From Roseomonas genomospecies 6 (GTDB lineage Bacteria; Pseudomonadota; Alphaproteobacteria; Azospirillales; Azospirillaceae): DNA of 44,365 nucleotides. The stretch's first letter is position 1; each line of letters starts with the position of its first letter. A program made the position numbers and the translations under genes. This document shows, piece by piece, positions 32,115-40,388 of this stretch. The DNA lies in contig NZ_QOKW01000029.1 in assembly GCF_008365375.1 (NCBI RefSeq), positions 1-44,365 on the forward strand, given 5' to 3'. Under the pieces are notes generated by a model. It ran no database searches. It had not been told where the DNA came from and worked only from the letters and a program-made list of their open reading frames with translations.

Positions 32115-33051
32115 TCTGGGCCTTGAGCTGGGAGCAGACCGATTTGGCGCGCTCCTCGTCCAGGCCGACTCCCTGGATACGGTAGAAGATGCCCTTCTCG
32201 CCCAGATCGGCCTTTGCGACCTGCATGGACAGGCCGCCGAGCGCCGCGCCGTAGCGGCTGGACAGGCGTTTCCATTCCGTCGCGGCCTCCGCCTCGCTGC
32301 GCACGGAGGCGAGTTGGACGCGCCAGTTGCCTCCACCCGCAGCCGCCTTGGCCGGTGCCGGAGCAGGCGCCGGCTGAGGAGCCGGGGCGGCGGCCTGAAC
32401 CGGAGGAGCCGGCTGGGGCTTGGCGGGCGCGGCGGCCTGAACCGGAGGCGGCTGGGTTTGGGCTTGCGGCTGCACCGGCGCCGGCTTCACCGCGGGCGGA
32501 GGCGCCTTGGCTGCCGGAGCCGGAGCCGGGGCCACGGGCGGCGGTGCCGGGACCGGAGCCGGCGCGGGATGCGCGGCGGCGGCGGGCGGCGCGTCGCCCC
32601 CCTCCCCCGGAAGGCGCGGCACCGTGGTGGTCGAACCCGGCGGAAGCTGGGCCACCGCCGGCGCCTCCGGCAGGGCCAGCGACGGCGGCAACTGGGGGGC
32701 CACGATGGGCCGCGGCAGCGGCTCCTCCGGCGGGGGCAGAAGACGCTCGATCTGCGACTTCGATCCGCGTTCGTTCAGCCGCTCGTACACCAGCTTGTCC
32801 TGGTGCGGCACTTCCATGCCGCCAGGCTGTTCCGGGCGGGCCTTGGTCGGCGCGGTGTCCGCCATCAGCAGCGGCGGAGCGCCGTCCGGCGTGCCGCGGC
32901 TTCCACCGCCATAGACCACGACGATCGCGCCGGCGAAGGCCACGATGCCGACCACGGCCAGACCGAGGCCGAGCAGACCGCGCCGACCTCCCCGTTGCGG
33001 CGGTGTGCCGTAGGGATCGCCGGCGTGGTTGACATCGCCCTCATACCTCAT
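32086..33051 (-). CDS. SPOR-domain membrane protein
   Basis: A 321-residue envelope protein. It has a short cytoplasmic N-terminus and one membrane segment (GLLGLGLAVVGIVAFAGAIVVVYG, about 25-48). A very long Pro/Ala/Gln-rich periplasmic linker follows, then a C-terminal SPOR domain (about 245-320: WRVQLASVRSEAEAATEWKRL, GIFYRIQGVGLDEERAKSVC). SPOR domains bind denuded septal glycans, so a role at the division site is likely. Its ATG overlaps the argS stop as ATGA. Position between argS and nagZ is conserved. Confidence 0.9.
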   Translation of the reverse strand: MRYEGDVNHAGDPYGTPPQRGGRRGLLGLGLAVVGIVAFAGAIVVVYGGGSRGTPDGAPPLLMADTAPTKARPEQPGGMEVPHQDKLVYERLNERGSKSQIERLLPPPEEPLPRPIVAPQLPPSLALPEAPAVAQLPPGSTTTVPRLPGEGGDAPPAAAAHPAPAPVPAPPPVAPAPAPAAKAPPPAVKPAPVQPQAQTQPPPVQAAAPAKPQPAPPVQAAAPAPQPAPAPAPAKAAAGGGNWRVQLASVRSEAEAATEWKRLSSRYGAALGGLSMQVAKADLGEKGIFYRIQGVGLDEERAKSVCSQLKAQNVGCVVVRP

Positions 33052-34808
33052 GACCGCATTTCCTCCACCGGCTCCACGCCCATCACGGCGAGGCCGGAGG
33101 CGATCACCGTGGCGACCGCGCTGACCAGCGCCAGACGGGCCACCGTCACCTCCTCGTCGCCGTCGATCAGGAAGCGCAGGCTGGTGTCGTCGCGGCCCTT
33201 GTTCCACAGCGCGTGGAAGTCGCTGGCGAGGTCGTACAGGTAGAAGGCCACGCGGTGCGGCTCGTGCGCCTCGGCGGCGGACTCGACCATGCGCGGCCAG
33301 GTCGCCATGCGCTTGGCGAGCGCCATCTCCTCCTCGCTGTCGAGGCGGGCGAGGTTGGCCTTGGCGGCCAGCGCCGCCAACGACAGGTCCGCCCCCGGCA
33401 TGGCCGTCGCCGCGTGGCGCAGGACCGAGCGGCAGCGGGCGTGGGCGTACTGCACGTAGAAGACGGGGTTGTCCTTCGACTGCTCCACGACCTTGGCGAA
33501 GTCGAACTCCAGCGTCTGGTCGTTGCGGCGGGTCAGCATGATGAAGCGGACGACGTCCTTTCCGACCTCCTCGATCACGTCGCGCAGAGTCACGAAGGTG
33601 CCGGCGCGCTTGGACATCTTCACCGGCTCGCCGTTCTTCATCAGATGGACGAGCTGGCACAGCTTCACGTCCAGCGCCGCCTTGCCCTCGGTGATGGCCG
33701 TGGTCGCCGCCTGCATGCGCTTGACGTAGCCGCCATGGTCGGCGCCCCACACGTCGATCAGCGTGTCGAAGCCGCGGCGGTGCTTGTCGAAGTGGTAGGC
33801 GATGTCGTTGGAGAAGTAGGTGAAGGACCCGTCCGACTTCTTCAGGGGACGATCCACGTCGTCGCCGAAGTCCGTGGACTTGAACAGGGTCTGCGGGCGC
33901 GGCTCCCAGTCGTCGGGCTTCTTGCCCTTCGGGGGCTCCAGCACGCCGACATAGATCAGGCCGCGGTCCTCCAGCGCCTTCAGCGCGGTGTCCACCGCCC
34001 CGGCCTTCACCAGCGCGCGTTCGGAGCTGTAGACGTCCATGCGGACGCCGAGGATGCCGAGATCCTCCTCGATCCACTCCATGATCCGGGCGATGGCGAA
34101 GTCGCGGCAGGCGGGCAGCCAGTCGGACTCGTCGGCGCCGACCCATTTGTCGCCGTCGCGTTCGGCCAGGGCCTGCCCGACCTCCTTCAGATACTCGCCG
34201 GGATAGAGGCCCGAGGGGATCTCCCCGATGGCCTCGCCCAGCGCCTCGCGGTAGCGCAGGAAGGTGGAGCGGCCCAGCACGTCCACCTGCGCGCCCGCGT
34301 CGTTGATGTAGTATTCGCGGGTGACGGCGTAGCCGGCCTTCTCCAGCAGTGCTGCCAGCGCGTCGCCGAACACGGCGCCGCGGCCATGCGCCGCGTGCAG
34401 CGGGCCGGTGGGGTTGGCCGACACATATTCGACGTTCACCTGTCGCTTGGCGCCCAGCGTACTGTCGCCATAGGCGGTGCCGGCGGTCAGCACGTCGCGG
34501 ATGCGGTCGCGCCAGACCTCGGCCGACAGGCGCAGGTTCACGAAGCCCGGACCGGCGATCTCGGCGCTCGCCACGTCGGGGCGGGTCTTCAGCTTCGCCA
34601 CCAGAAGCTCGGCCAGAGCGCGGGGCGGCTTGCCCGCCGGCTTGGCCAGGATCATCGCCGCGTTGGTCGACAGGTCGCCGTGCGCCGCCTCGCGCGGCGG
34701 TTCCACCGTCAGGCGCGCGGTGTCGAGCCCCGCCGGGATCTGGCCCTCGGCGGCCAGCTCGTCCAGCAGCTTGCGGATGTCGTTCTCGAAGACCTTGAAG
34801 ATGTTCAT
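33048..34808 (-). CDS. argS: Arginyl-tRNA synthetase
   Basis: A 586-residue class I synthetase. The HIGH-type motif reads HAAHGR within SANPTGPLHAAHGRGAVFGD near residue 130, the KMSKR loop reads VKMSKRAGT near 400, and the C-terminal DALR anticodon-binding domain ends the protein. Length is normal. It heads the argS-SPOR-nagZ chain and follows dgt by 56 bases that contain a short tandem repeat. Confidence 0.97.
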   Translation of the reverse strand: MNIFKVFENDIRKLLDELAAEGQIPAGLDTARLTVEPPREAAHGDLSTNAAMILAKPAGKPPRALAELLVAKLKTRPDVASAEIAGPGFVNLRLSAEVWRDRIRDVLTAGTAYGDSTLGAKRQVNVEYVSANPTGPLHAAHGRGAVFGDALAALLEKAGYAVTREYYINDAGAQVDVLGRSTFLRYREALGEAIGEIPSGLYPGEYLKEVGQALAERDGDKWVGADESDWLPACRDFAIARIMEWIEEDLGILGVRMDVYSSERALVKAGAVDTALKALEDRGLIYVGVLEPPKGKKPDDWEPRPQTLFKSTDFGDDVDRPLKKSDGSFTYFSNDIAYHFDKHRRGFDTLIDVWGADHGGYVKRMQAATTAITEGKAALDVKLCQLVHLMKNGEPVKMSKRAGTFVTLRDVIEEVGKDVVRFIMLTRRNDQTLEFDFAKVVEQSKDNPVFYVQYAHARCRSVLRHAATAMPGADLSLAALAAKANLARLDSEEEMALAKRMATWPRMVESAAEAHEPHRVAFYLYDLASDFHALWNKGRDDTSLRFLIDGDEEVTVARLALVSAVATVIASGLAVMGVEPVEEMRS

Positions 34809-34834
34809 CGTTTCAATTCTTGCGTTAGGTCTTT

Positions 34835-34872
34835 GCAGGTCAGGTCAGGTCTGGGCAGGTCAGGTCAGGTCT
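34835..34872. repeat. Short direct repeat between dgt and argS
   Basis: The 18-base unit GCAGGTCAGGTCAGGTCT occurs at 34835-34852 and 34855-34872. Each is built from CAGGT pentamers. The second copy covers the dgt stop codon. It looks like a slippage product. Confidence 0.7.
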
Positions 34873-36076
34873 TGGCGTCCATGTCGAACAGGCGGGCGTA
34901 TTCGGCCAGCGCGTAGCGGTCGGTCATGCCGGCGATGTAGTCGGCCACCAGCCGCGCCAGCACCGTCCGGTCCTGCTGCCCACCCTGTTTGACGATCTCC
35001 TCCTGCCATTGAGTCGGCAGGGTGTTCGGCTCGGCCACGAACAGGTCGAACAGGGCGGTGACCACCCGCTTGCACTTGCTCATTTCCCGATTGACCCGGT
35101 AATGGCGGTACATGCGCTGTTTCAGGAAGGCGCGCAAGGGCCGCTGCGCCTCGACCATCGCGGGGGAGAAGCTGACGACCGGCTCCGGCAGGGCGCGAAG
35201 CTCCGCCGCGCTGCCGGGACGGTGGCGGTCCAGCCGCAGCCGCGTTTCGGCCAGCAGGTCCGTCACCATGTTGTTGATCATGCGCCGGATCGTCTCGTGG
35301 ATCAGGCGGGAGCGCTCCAACCCCGGATAGCGGTCGCAGACCTGCCGCACCACCGGACCGACGAGCGGCAGTTCGGCCACCTCGTCCACCGTGAACAGGC
35401 CGGCGCGCAGCCCGTCGTCGATGTCGTGGTTGTTGTAGGCGATGTCGTCGGCCAGCGCCGCCACCTGCGCCTCCGCCCCCGGATTGGTGTGAAGCTCCAG
35501 GTCCCACTGCTCCCGAAAGGCGGCCAGCGTCGTCGGCAGGCGCTCGCCACCACCACCGACGTTGCCCGGCGGCAGAAGCGGCCCGTTGTGCTTGACGACG
35601 CCTTCCAGCGTTTCCCAGGTCAGGTTCAGCCCGTCGAAATCGGCGTAGCGCCGCTCCAGCATCGTCAGGATGCGGAGCGTCTGGTCGTTGTGGGCGAAGC
35701 CGCCGTAGGGCTCCATGCAGGCGTTCAGCGCGTCCTCTCCGGCATGGCCGAAGGGGGTGTGGCCCAGATCGTGGGCGAGCGCCACCGCCTCCGCCAAGTC
35801 CTCGTTCAGCCCCAGCGCGCGGCTGATGGAGCGGGCGATCTGCGCCACCTCCAGGCTGTGGGTCAGGCGCGTCCGGAAATAGTCGCCTTCGTGATAGACG
35901 AAGACCTGCGTCTTGTATTTCAGCTTGCGGAAGGCTCCGGAATGCACGATCCGGTCGCGGTCGCGCTGATAGCACGAGCGCGTCGGGCTTTCCGGCTCCG
36001 GGAACAGCCGGCCGCGCGTCTTTGCGGGGTCGCAGCCATGGGGCGCCGGGCGATCCTGGAAGAAGTCCGCCGTCAT
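34865..36076 (-). CDS. dgt: Deoxyguanosinetriphosphate triphosphohydrolase-like protein
   Basis: A 403-residue HD-domain nucleotide hydrolase that splits dNTPs (typically dGTP) to nucleoside and triphosphate. The HD residues are His73 (RTRLTHSLEV), His102-Asp103 (AHDLGHTPFGHAGED) and a later Asp in ADDIAYNNHDIDDG. The N-terminal DRDRIVHSGAFRKLKYKTQVF is typical. Start at ATG 36076; longer in-frame extension is not conserved. It is divergent from erpA and upstream of argS. Confidence 0.92.
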   Translation of the reverse strand: MTADFFQDRPAPHGCDPAKTRGRLFPEPESPTRSCYQRDRDRIVHSGAFRKLKYKTQVFVYHEGDYFRTRLTHSLEVAQIARSISRALGLNEDLAEAVALAHDLGHTPFGHAGEDALNACMEPYGGFAHNDQTLRILTMLERRYADFDGLNLTWETLEGVVKHNGPLLPPGNVGGGGERLPTTLAAFREQWDLELHTNPGAEAQVAALADDIAYNNHDIDDGLRAGLFTVDEVAELPLVGPVVRQVCDRYPGLERSRLIHETIRRMINNMVTDLLAETRLRLDRHRPGSAAELRALPEPVVSFSPAMVEAQRPLRAFLKQRMYRHYRVNREMSKCKRVVTALFDLFVAEPNTLPTQWQEEIVKQGGQQDRTVLARLVADYIAGMTDRYALAEYARLFDMDAKT

Positions 36077-36268
36077 GGCGCGGACACTACCGGCGCAAAC
36101 CGCCCTGTGCAACGGCGAAGGCGGAGACATCCGGCAGCGCCTCCCGCCAAGCACCCGCCAAGGCGCGGGTCAGGCATGAGAGGAACGGACATGCCTTTGA
36201 CGAAAGGCGGAGGCCCCCTTACATTCGATCTCGTGTCGTCCGTTCCGCGAAACCCTGAGGTCCGTCCC

Positions 36269-36637
36269 ATGCCCGACACCGCCCTTCCCGCCGCCACGCA
36301 AGAGGGTGCGCGCGTTCTGACCGTGTCCGACAGCGCCGCCCGGCGCGTCGCCTTTCTGATCGAGCATGAGGGCAACCCGGCCCTGATGCTGCGCCTGACC
36401 GTGTCGGGCGGCGGCTGCTCCGGCTTCCAGTACGGCTTTTCCTTCGACGCCGCGGTGAACGAGGACGACCATGTGTTCGAGAAGAACGGCGTGAAGGTCG
36501 TGACCGACGATTGCTCGCTGGACCTGCTGGCCGGCTCCACGCTCGACTATGTCGAGGATCTGATGGGTGCCGCCTTCCAGATCAAGAATCCGAACGCCAC
36601 GGCGTCCTGCGGCTGCGGCAACTCCTTCGCCGCCTGA
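36269..36637 (+). CDS. erpA: Iron-sulfur cluster insertion protein ErpA
   Basis: A 122-residue A-type carrier that delivers Fe-S clusters to apoproteins. The three cluster cysteines are present: Cys50 in SGGGCSGFQYGF, and Cys114 and Cys116 in SCGCGNSF. VTDDCSLDLLAGSTLDYVEDLMGA is the conserved middle. The ATG at 36269 is preferred; an upstream in-frame Met would add a non-conserved tail. Adjacent to dgt (divergent) and followed by xthA. Confidence 0.94.
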   Translation: MPDTALPAATQEGARVLTVSDSAARRVAFLIEHEGNPALMLRLTVSGGGCSGFQYGFSFDAAVNEDDHVFEKNGVKVVTDDCSLDLLAGSTLDYVEDLMGAAFQIKNPNATASCGCGNSFAA

Positions 36638-36691
36638 CCGGCTCCCCTCCTCCCGGCCCTACCGGCCTTCGCCGAACAAGAAGAATCCGAC

Positions 36692-37477
36692 GTGAAGATC
36701 GCCACCTGGAACGTCAATTCGGCGAAGGCCCGCCTTCCGCTGATCACCGACTGGCTGCGCGCGGAGTCTCCGGACGTCGCGCTGCTCCAGGAAATCAAAT
36801 GCGAGACCGTGGCCTTCCCCCGCGCGGCCTTCGAGGAGCTGGGCTATCACGTCACGCCGGTGGGGCAGAAGTCCTACAACGGCGTGGCGTTCCTTTCCAA
36901 GACGCCGCACGAGGACGTGCTGACCCGCCTGCCCGGCGAACCGGAGGACGAGCAGGCCCGCTACGTCGAGGCCACGGTGGCCGGTGTCCGCATCGCCTCG
37001 CTCTATCTGCCCAACGGCAACCCCATCGGGACGGAGAAGTTCGCCTACAAGCTCCGCTGGATGGACCGACTGCACGCCCACGCCCGTGGCCTTCTGGCGC
37101 AGGAGGTGCCCTTCGCGCTGGGCGGCGACTACAACATCATCCCGGAGCCGCGCGACGTCTTCGATCCGGTGGCCTTCGCGGGCGATGCCCTGTTCCAGCC
37201 CGAGTCGCGGGCGAAGTTCCGCGCCCTGCTGAATCTGGGCCTGACCGAAGCCTACCGCGCCATTCACGACGACGACCACGCCTACACCTTCTGGGACTAT
37301 CAGGCGGGCTGCTGGCCGCGGGACTTGGGTCTGCGCATCGATCATTTCCTGCTCTCCCCGCAGGCCGCGGACCGTCTGCTGGACTGCCGCATCGACCGCC
37401 GTCCGCGCGGCGCGGAAAAAGCGTCCGACCACACGCCGGTCATCCTCGAGTTGCGAGACGGGTCAGACATTTCTTAA
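36692..37477 (+). CDS. xthA: Exodeoxyribonuclease III
   Basis: A 261-residue AP endonuclease/3' exonuclease for base excision repair. Catalytic signatures are ATWNVNSAKARL at the start, LLQEIKCE (metal-binding Glu), GGDYNIIPEPRDVFDP (Asp/Asn pair) and the C-terminal SDHTPV (Asp-His). The start is GTG at 36692, fixed by the conserved MKIATWNVNS beginning. It lies 54 bases after erpA and could be cotranscribed with it. Confidence 0.96.
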   Translation: MKIATWNVNSAKARLPLITDWLRAESPDVALLQEIKCETVAFPRAAFEELGYHVTPVGQKSYNGVAFLSKTPHEDVLTRLPGEPEDEQARYVEATVAGVRIASLYLPNGNPIGTEKFAYKLRWMDRLHAHARGLLAQEVPFALGGDYNIIPEPRDVFDPVAFAGDALFQPESRAKFRALLNLGLTEAYRAIHDDDHAYTFWDYQAGCWPRDLGLRIDHFLLSPQAADRLLDCRIDRRPRGAEKASDHTPVILELRDGSDIS

Positions 37478-37553
37478 ATTTTTTCACGCATCCTCTTACC
37501 CGACTCGGAAGCGGCACGAGCGGGCGCCAGCCCGCAGAGGGAGCGGCAGGGCG

Positions 37554-38126
37554 ATGGGCTGGGGACGGGATTCCGGGCGCAAGGCGATCGAAGAGCTTCT
37601 GTCGGCCATCGAGTTGCAGGCCGGAGAGGCCGTCGCCCTGGGTGCGCGGGCGCAGCGCGACATCCAGGAGGACCGCTTTTCGTCCTTTCTGGGCTTCCGC
37701 CGGAAGGTGGAGGAGGTGCGCGCCCTGGTGGCCCTGACCGAAGAACGCCTGACGACCGTGAACACCGCCAAGCTGACCGACCTGCGCACGGAGTTCGAAA
37801 GGATCGACCTTCTATTGACCGGCCTGCTGGCCCGCGCCACGCGAAACTACTTCGAGCGGATGCGGGACGATCAGGCGCTTCCCATTGGCGCGCGTGAACT
37901 GTTCGAACCGGAACTGAAAATCATCGAAGAGATGCGCGCCAAGCTCGACCGTCCGCATTATGCGGGGCGCGTGTCCAGCACGGTGATCGAGGATCTGGAA
38001 GCGACCAGCGCCATGATCCGCAAGGTCATCAGCCGCGCCCCAAGCCTTCCCGATTTCTCCGACGCCCCGGCCCCACCGAAGCCCACGAAACGGCTTGGGA
38101 ACCTGGGCCGTCCGATCCGGACATGA
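37554..38126 (+). CDS. Hypothetical helical protein
   Basis: A 190-residue protein I do not recognise. It looks almost entirely alpha-helical and charged, without signal peptide or membrane segment (for example EELLSAIELQAGEAVALGARA and LTEERLTTVNTAKLTDLRTEF). It ends in a Pro-rich segment with a basic tail. Codon use matches its neighbours, and GGGAGCGG precedes the ATG, so it is probably real. It lies between xthA and tRNA-Ser. No function can be assigned. Confidence 0.7.
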   Translation: MGWGRDSGRKAIEELLSAIELQAGEAVALGARAQRDIQEDRFSSFLGFRRKVEEVRALVALTEERLTTVNTAKLTDLRTEFERIDLLLTGLLARATRNYFERMRDDQALPIGARELFEPELKIIEEMRAKLDRPHYAGRVSSTVIEDLEATSAMIRKVISRAPSLPDFSDAPAPPKPTKRLGNLGRPIRT

Positions 38127-38185
38127 CAAGGTTGCTTTGAACTGTTGACCGCTGCGCCACAATCCTTTATCCGCGACATCGACAC

Positions 38186-38275
38186 GGATGGGTGGCCGAG
38201 CGGTTTAAGGCTCCAGTCTTGAAAACTGGCGTGGGGGCAACTCCACCGTGGGTTCGAATCCCACCCCATCCGCCA
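38186..38275 (+). tRNA. tRNA-Ser (UGA anticodon)
   Basis: A 90-base class II tRNA. The acceptor stem GGATGGG pairs with CCCATCC, followed by discriminator G and encoded CCA. The anticodon stem CCAGT/ACTGG encloses loop CTTGAAA with anticodon TGA. A long variable arm (about 18 bases, GTGGGGG/CTCCAC) is typical of serine tRNAs, and the T arm holds GGTTCGAATCC. Insertion-element remnants and an arsenic cluster begin about 70 bases downstream. Confidence 0.97.
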
Positions 38276-38347
38276 CCGCACTTTCCACAAATGTCCATCA
38301 ATGTGTGAAAAGCTAGGAAGCGCAAGGTGAGCTTCCCCCAGGAGAAT

Positions 38348-38992
38348 GGTTCTCCCGCACTTTGCGTGGAAAGGCTGATAACGCTGGAGCTGGCGCCGCC
38401 GAGAGATCCCATGTAATGGAGCATGCAAGAGCTTTTTGTGCTGGCTGAACCAGCGGCGCACCGTTCCGGCCAAGTTCACGCCGCACAAGTGGCTCCCCGG
38501 CCTCACCGAAGCCGCGTTACCCTCGGCGACCGGTCCATTCCCCGCCCAGATCTCGCCCCGGCAACTGGCATGGCGGCTGGTGCAAGCGCCGCAGAGCCTT
38601 GACACCGCCGCAACTGAGGCCCTCGCCCGGATTTCGCAGGACCCGGAGGTCGCCAAGGGTCGCGACGTGGTCCGACGCTTTGCTGAACTGATCGGACGCT
38701 GCGGAGTGCGATCGGATGCGCGTCCCGCCAATCCCTCCGCCGTTTTGAACACTTGGCTCACAGACACGCTGTCCTGCGGCATTCCGGCCATCGAAACCTT
38801 CGCCGCCGGCGTGAGACAGGACGAGACAGCCGTCAAAGCGGCGCTCACCATGCCCTGGAGCAACGGGCAGACGGAGGGGCAGGTCAACAAGCTGAAGCTG
38901 ATCAAGCGTCAGATGTACGGACGCGCCAGCTTCGATCTGCGGCGCCGTCGCGTCCTCCTCTCAGCCTGATCCACGCAAAGTGCGGAAGAACC
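38348..38992 (+). mobile_element. Internally deleted ISL3-family-like element with both ends
   Basis: Two 23-base inverted repeats bound a 645-base element: left GGTTCTCCCGCACTTTGCGTGGA split as 38348-38370 and right at 38970-38992, differing at one position. GGTTCTTCCGCA-type ends are typical of ISL3. The inside holds only the last third of a transposase gene. No 8-base target duplication is visible on the two sides, so the site may have rearranged after insertion. It could still be moved by a full-length relative supplying transposase. Confidence 0.8.
38436..38969 (+). pseudogene. ISL3-family transposase, C-terminal remnant
   Basis: An open frame of 177 residues without a proper N-terminus. 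The C-terminal part NGQTEGQVNKLKLIKRQMYGR followed by FDLRRRRVLL is the characteristic end of ISL3 transposases and includes the last acidic catalytic residue region (TEGQ). Upstream, residues resembling the domain between the catalytic Asp and Glu are present (SQDPEVAKGRDVVRRFAELI). The zinc-binding, helix-turn-helix and first catalytic parts are missing. Non-functional on its own. Confidence 0.8.
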
Positions 38993-39124
38993 CGTTTCGG
39001 ACGAAGCAGCCACAGCCGTTGCCGAAGCCGCCAGCAGCCCGAACGCGCCAAGCGCCCCCAGGAGCGAGCGGCGCCTTCCGTCCACACGGCGTACATCATG
39101 CCTTGGCTTGCACCATTCCGGCAT
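38993..39124 (-). pseudogene. Signal-peptide-bearing gene fragment cut by the ISL3-like element
   Basis: On the minus strand an ATG at 39124 opens a 44-codon frame. It contains DGRRRSLLGALGAFGLLAA followed by SATAVAAS, an Arg-Arg, hydrophobic and Ala-x-Ala pattern like a twin-arginine or Sec signal peptide. The frame meets the element's right end at 38992 and no continuation is recognisable on the other side (38276-38347). So a secreted protein gene was broken here and its body lost. Identity unknown. The remaining bases up to the next gene (39125-39337) show nothing else. Confidence 0.5.
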
Positions 39125-39337
39125 GTCTCCCTCCCAGCCCGTCCGGTTGGGAGCACCACAGCGCCTCGCGCGCCGGAATACTGCCCGGGCCGCGATGTTT
39201 GCCAACCACGCTATCAGGGGCATGGCCATATCGGCAAGGACGCGGATGACGCATGGACAGGATGCGTCCGCCGCTCATATTTCTGTAGTCTTAGGAATAG
39301 CGTTGAACCGCCTGGGGCCGTGCGCTATGTTGGCTTC

Positions 39338-39643
39338 ATGACCCTGGAACGAACCGCAGAACGTCTTGAAGCCCTTGGGCACGCTACCCGGCTGGAGATC
39401 TACCGCCTGCTCGTCCGCGCGGGTGAAGACGGCTTGGCCGTTGGCGACCTTCAGAAGCGTGTCGGCATCCCGCTCACCACCCTGTCGCACCACTTGCGCA
39501 AGCTCGTGCTGGTCGATCTGGTCACCCAGGAACGCCGCGGGACCACACTGATCTGCCGTGCCAACTACGACACCATGCGCGCGGTGCTCAGCTTCATGAC
39601 CGAGGAATGCTGCGCCGACGCCAAAGGGTGCAAGGCCGCGTAG
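39338..39643 (+). CDS. arsR: ArsR-family transcriptional repressor with C-terminal cysteines (first copy)
   Basis: A 101-residue winged-helix regulator. ALGHATRLEIYRLL opens the domain, the recognition helix region is IPLTTLSHHLRKLVLVDLV and the wing is ERRGTTLICRAN. Cys91, Cys92 and Cys98 near the C-terminus (EECCADAKGC) match the As(III)-binding arrangement of ArsR proteins that sense arsenite through C-terminal cysteines rather than the CVC of the DNA-binding helix. ATG at 39338 with a weak ribosome site. It is followed by 302 non-coding bases, so its own target is not adjacent in an obvious operon. Confidence 0.85.
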   Translation: MTLERTAERLEALGHATRLEIYRLLVRAGEDGLAVGDLQKRVGIPLTTLSHHLRKLVLVDLVTQERRGTTLICRANYDTMRAVLSFMTEECCADAKGCKAA

Positions 39644-39945
39644 GCAGCGCATCCCCGCGATGATCGCCAACTTCTCCGCGCCGCGGTCGCCGGGTTTCCT
39701 CACCGGACCCGGCAGCACCAACCTCGGCACCATCGCCTCGGACTCGCTCTGCGGCTTGATCCCGTGACCATCCTGGCCCCGATCCGCTTCCGGGGCGGCG
39801 CCGATCTCCTGTCATTTCGACAACCGCTGAAACGTTGTTGACGGGTTCTGAGCGCGCGGTTATTTTGATTTTATTGGAAGCATTGAAAGGATACACCGCG
39901 AGTGCGGCACCCGTTCGACGTCCCGGCCACACATAGGACTCTGTC
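39644..39945. other. Region between the two arsR genes
   Basis: 302 bases without a supported gene. The left half contains a short open stretch on the plus strand (ending TGA near 39768, SPGFLTGPGSTNLGT) that may be a gene remnant, unidentified. The right half carries the promoter of the second arsR unit and an AT-rich block (39861-39890) likely to contain its operator. Confidence 0.5.
39838..39866 (+). promoter_or_regulatory. Sigma-70-type promoter of the arsR2-ars operon
   Basis: TTGACG (39838-39843), a 17-base spacer and TATTTT (39861-39866) form a near-consensus promoter, with the following TGATTTTATTGGAAGCATTG a likely ArsR operator. It is about 80 bases upstream of the second arsR and is unusually strong-looking for this GC-rich window. 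Confidence 0.55.
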
Positions 39946-40338
39946 ATGGAGAAGAAGGCCGTCCTGTCGGCGCTGTCCGCGCTTTCGCAGGAAACCCGCC
40001 TGGACATCTTCCGCCTGCTCGTCCAGACCGGTCCGGAGGGACGTGCGGCGGGCGCCATCGCCGAGGCCCTGGGCGTCAGCCCGGCCACGCTCTCGTTCCA
40101 TCTGACGCAGCTCACGCACGCCGGGCTGATCGTTCAGCGGCGCGACGGCCGTTCGCTGATCTACTCGGCCGACTTTGACCGGATGAATGGCCTGGTCGGC
40201 TTCCTGGCCGAGAACTGCTGCGGCCGTCCGGCCAATCCCACCACCTGCGCCCCCGTCTGCGCGCCGTCACCGGAGGCAGCCAACGGGCCAGATAAGGCGG
40301 GGAATGCGACCACACCGATTCCGCGCCGCGGCTGCTGA
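39946..40338 (+). CDS. arsR: ArsR-family arsenic-responsive repressor (second copy)
   Basis: A 130-residue winged-helix repressor: ALSQETRLDIFRLLVQTGPEG, recognition helix region VSPATLSFHLTQLTHAGLI, wing RRDGRSLIYS. Cysteines 91-92 (ENCCG), 101 and 105 (TTCAPVC) form the C-terminal As(III) site of this ArsR subgroup. A Pro-rich tail follows. AGGA at 39935 precedes the ATG by a suitable distance. It leads the ars operon and probably represses it until arsenite binds. It differs clearly in sequence from the first copy. Confidence 0.93.
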   Translation: MEKKAVLSALSALSQETRLDIFRLLVQTGPEGRAAGAIAEALGVSPATLSFHLTQLTHAGLIVQRRDGRSLIYSADFDRMNGLVGFLAENCCGRPANPTTCAPVCAPSPEAANGPDKAGNATTPIPRRGC

Positions 40339-40388
40339 CGCGATACACCGCGGGGACATCGAAGCGGCCCAAGCAATTGGAGAGAACA

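Noticed and set aside
38251..38275. Search for a second copy of the tRNA-Ser 3' end as an island boundary
   Set aside because: No repeat of this segment was found elsewhere in the window; the boundary, if any, lies outside.
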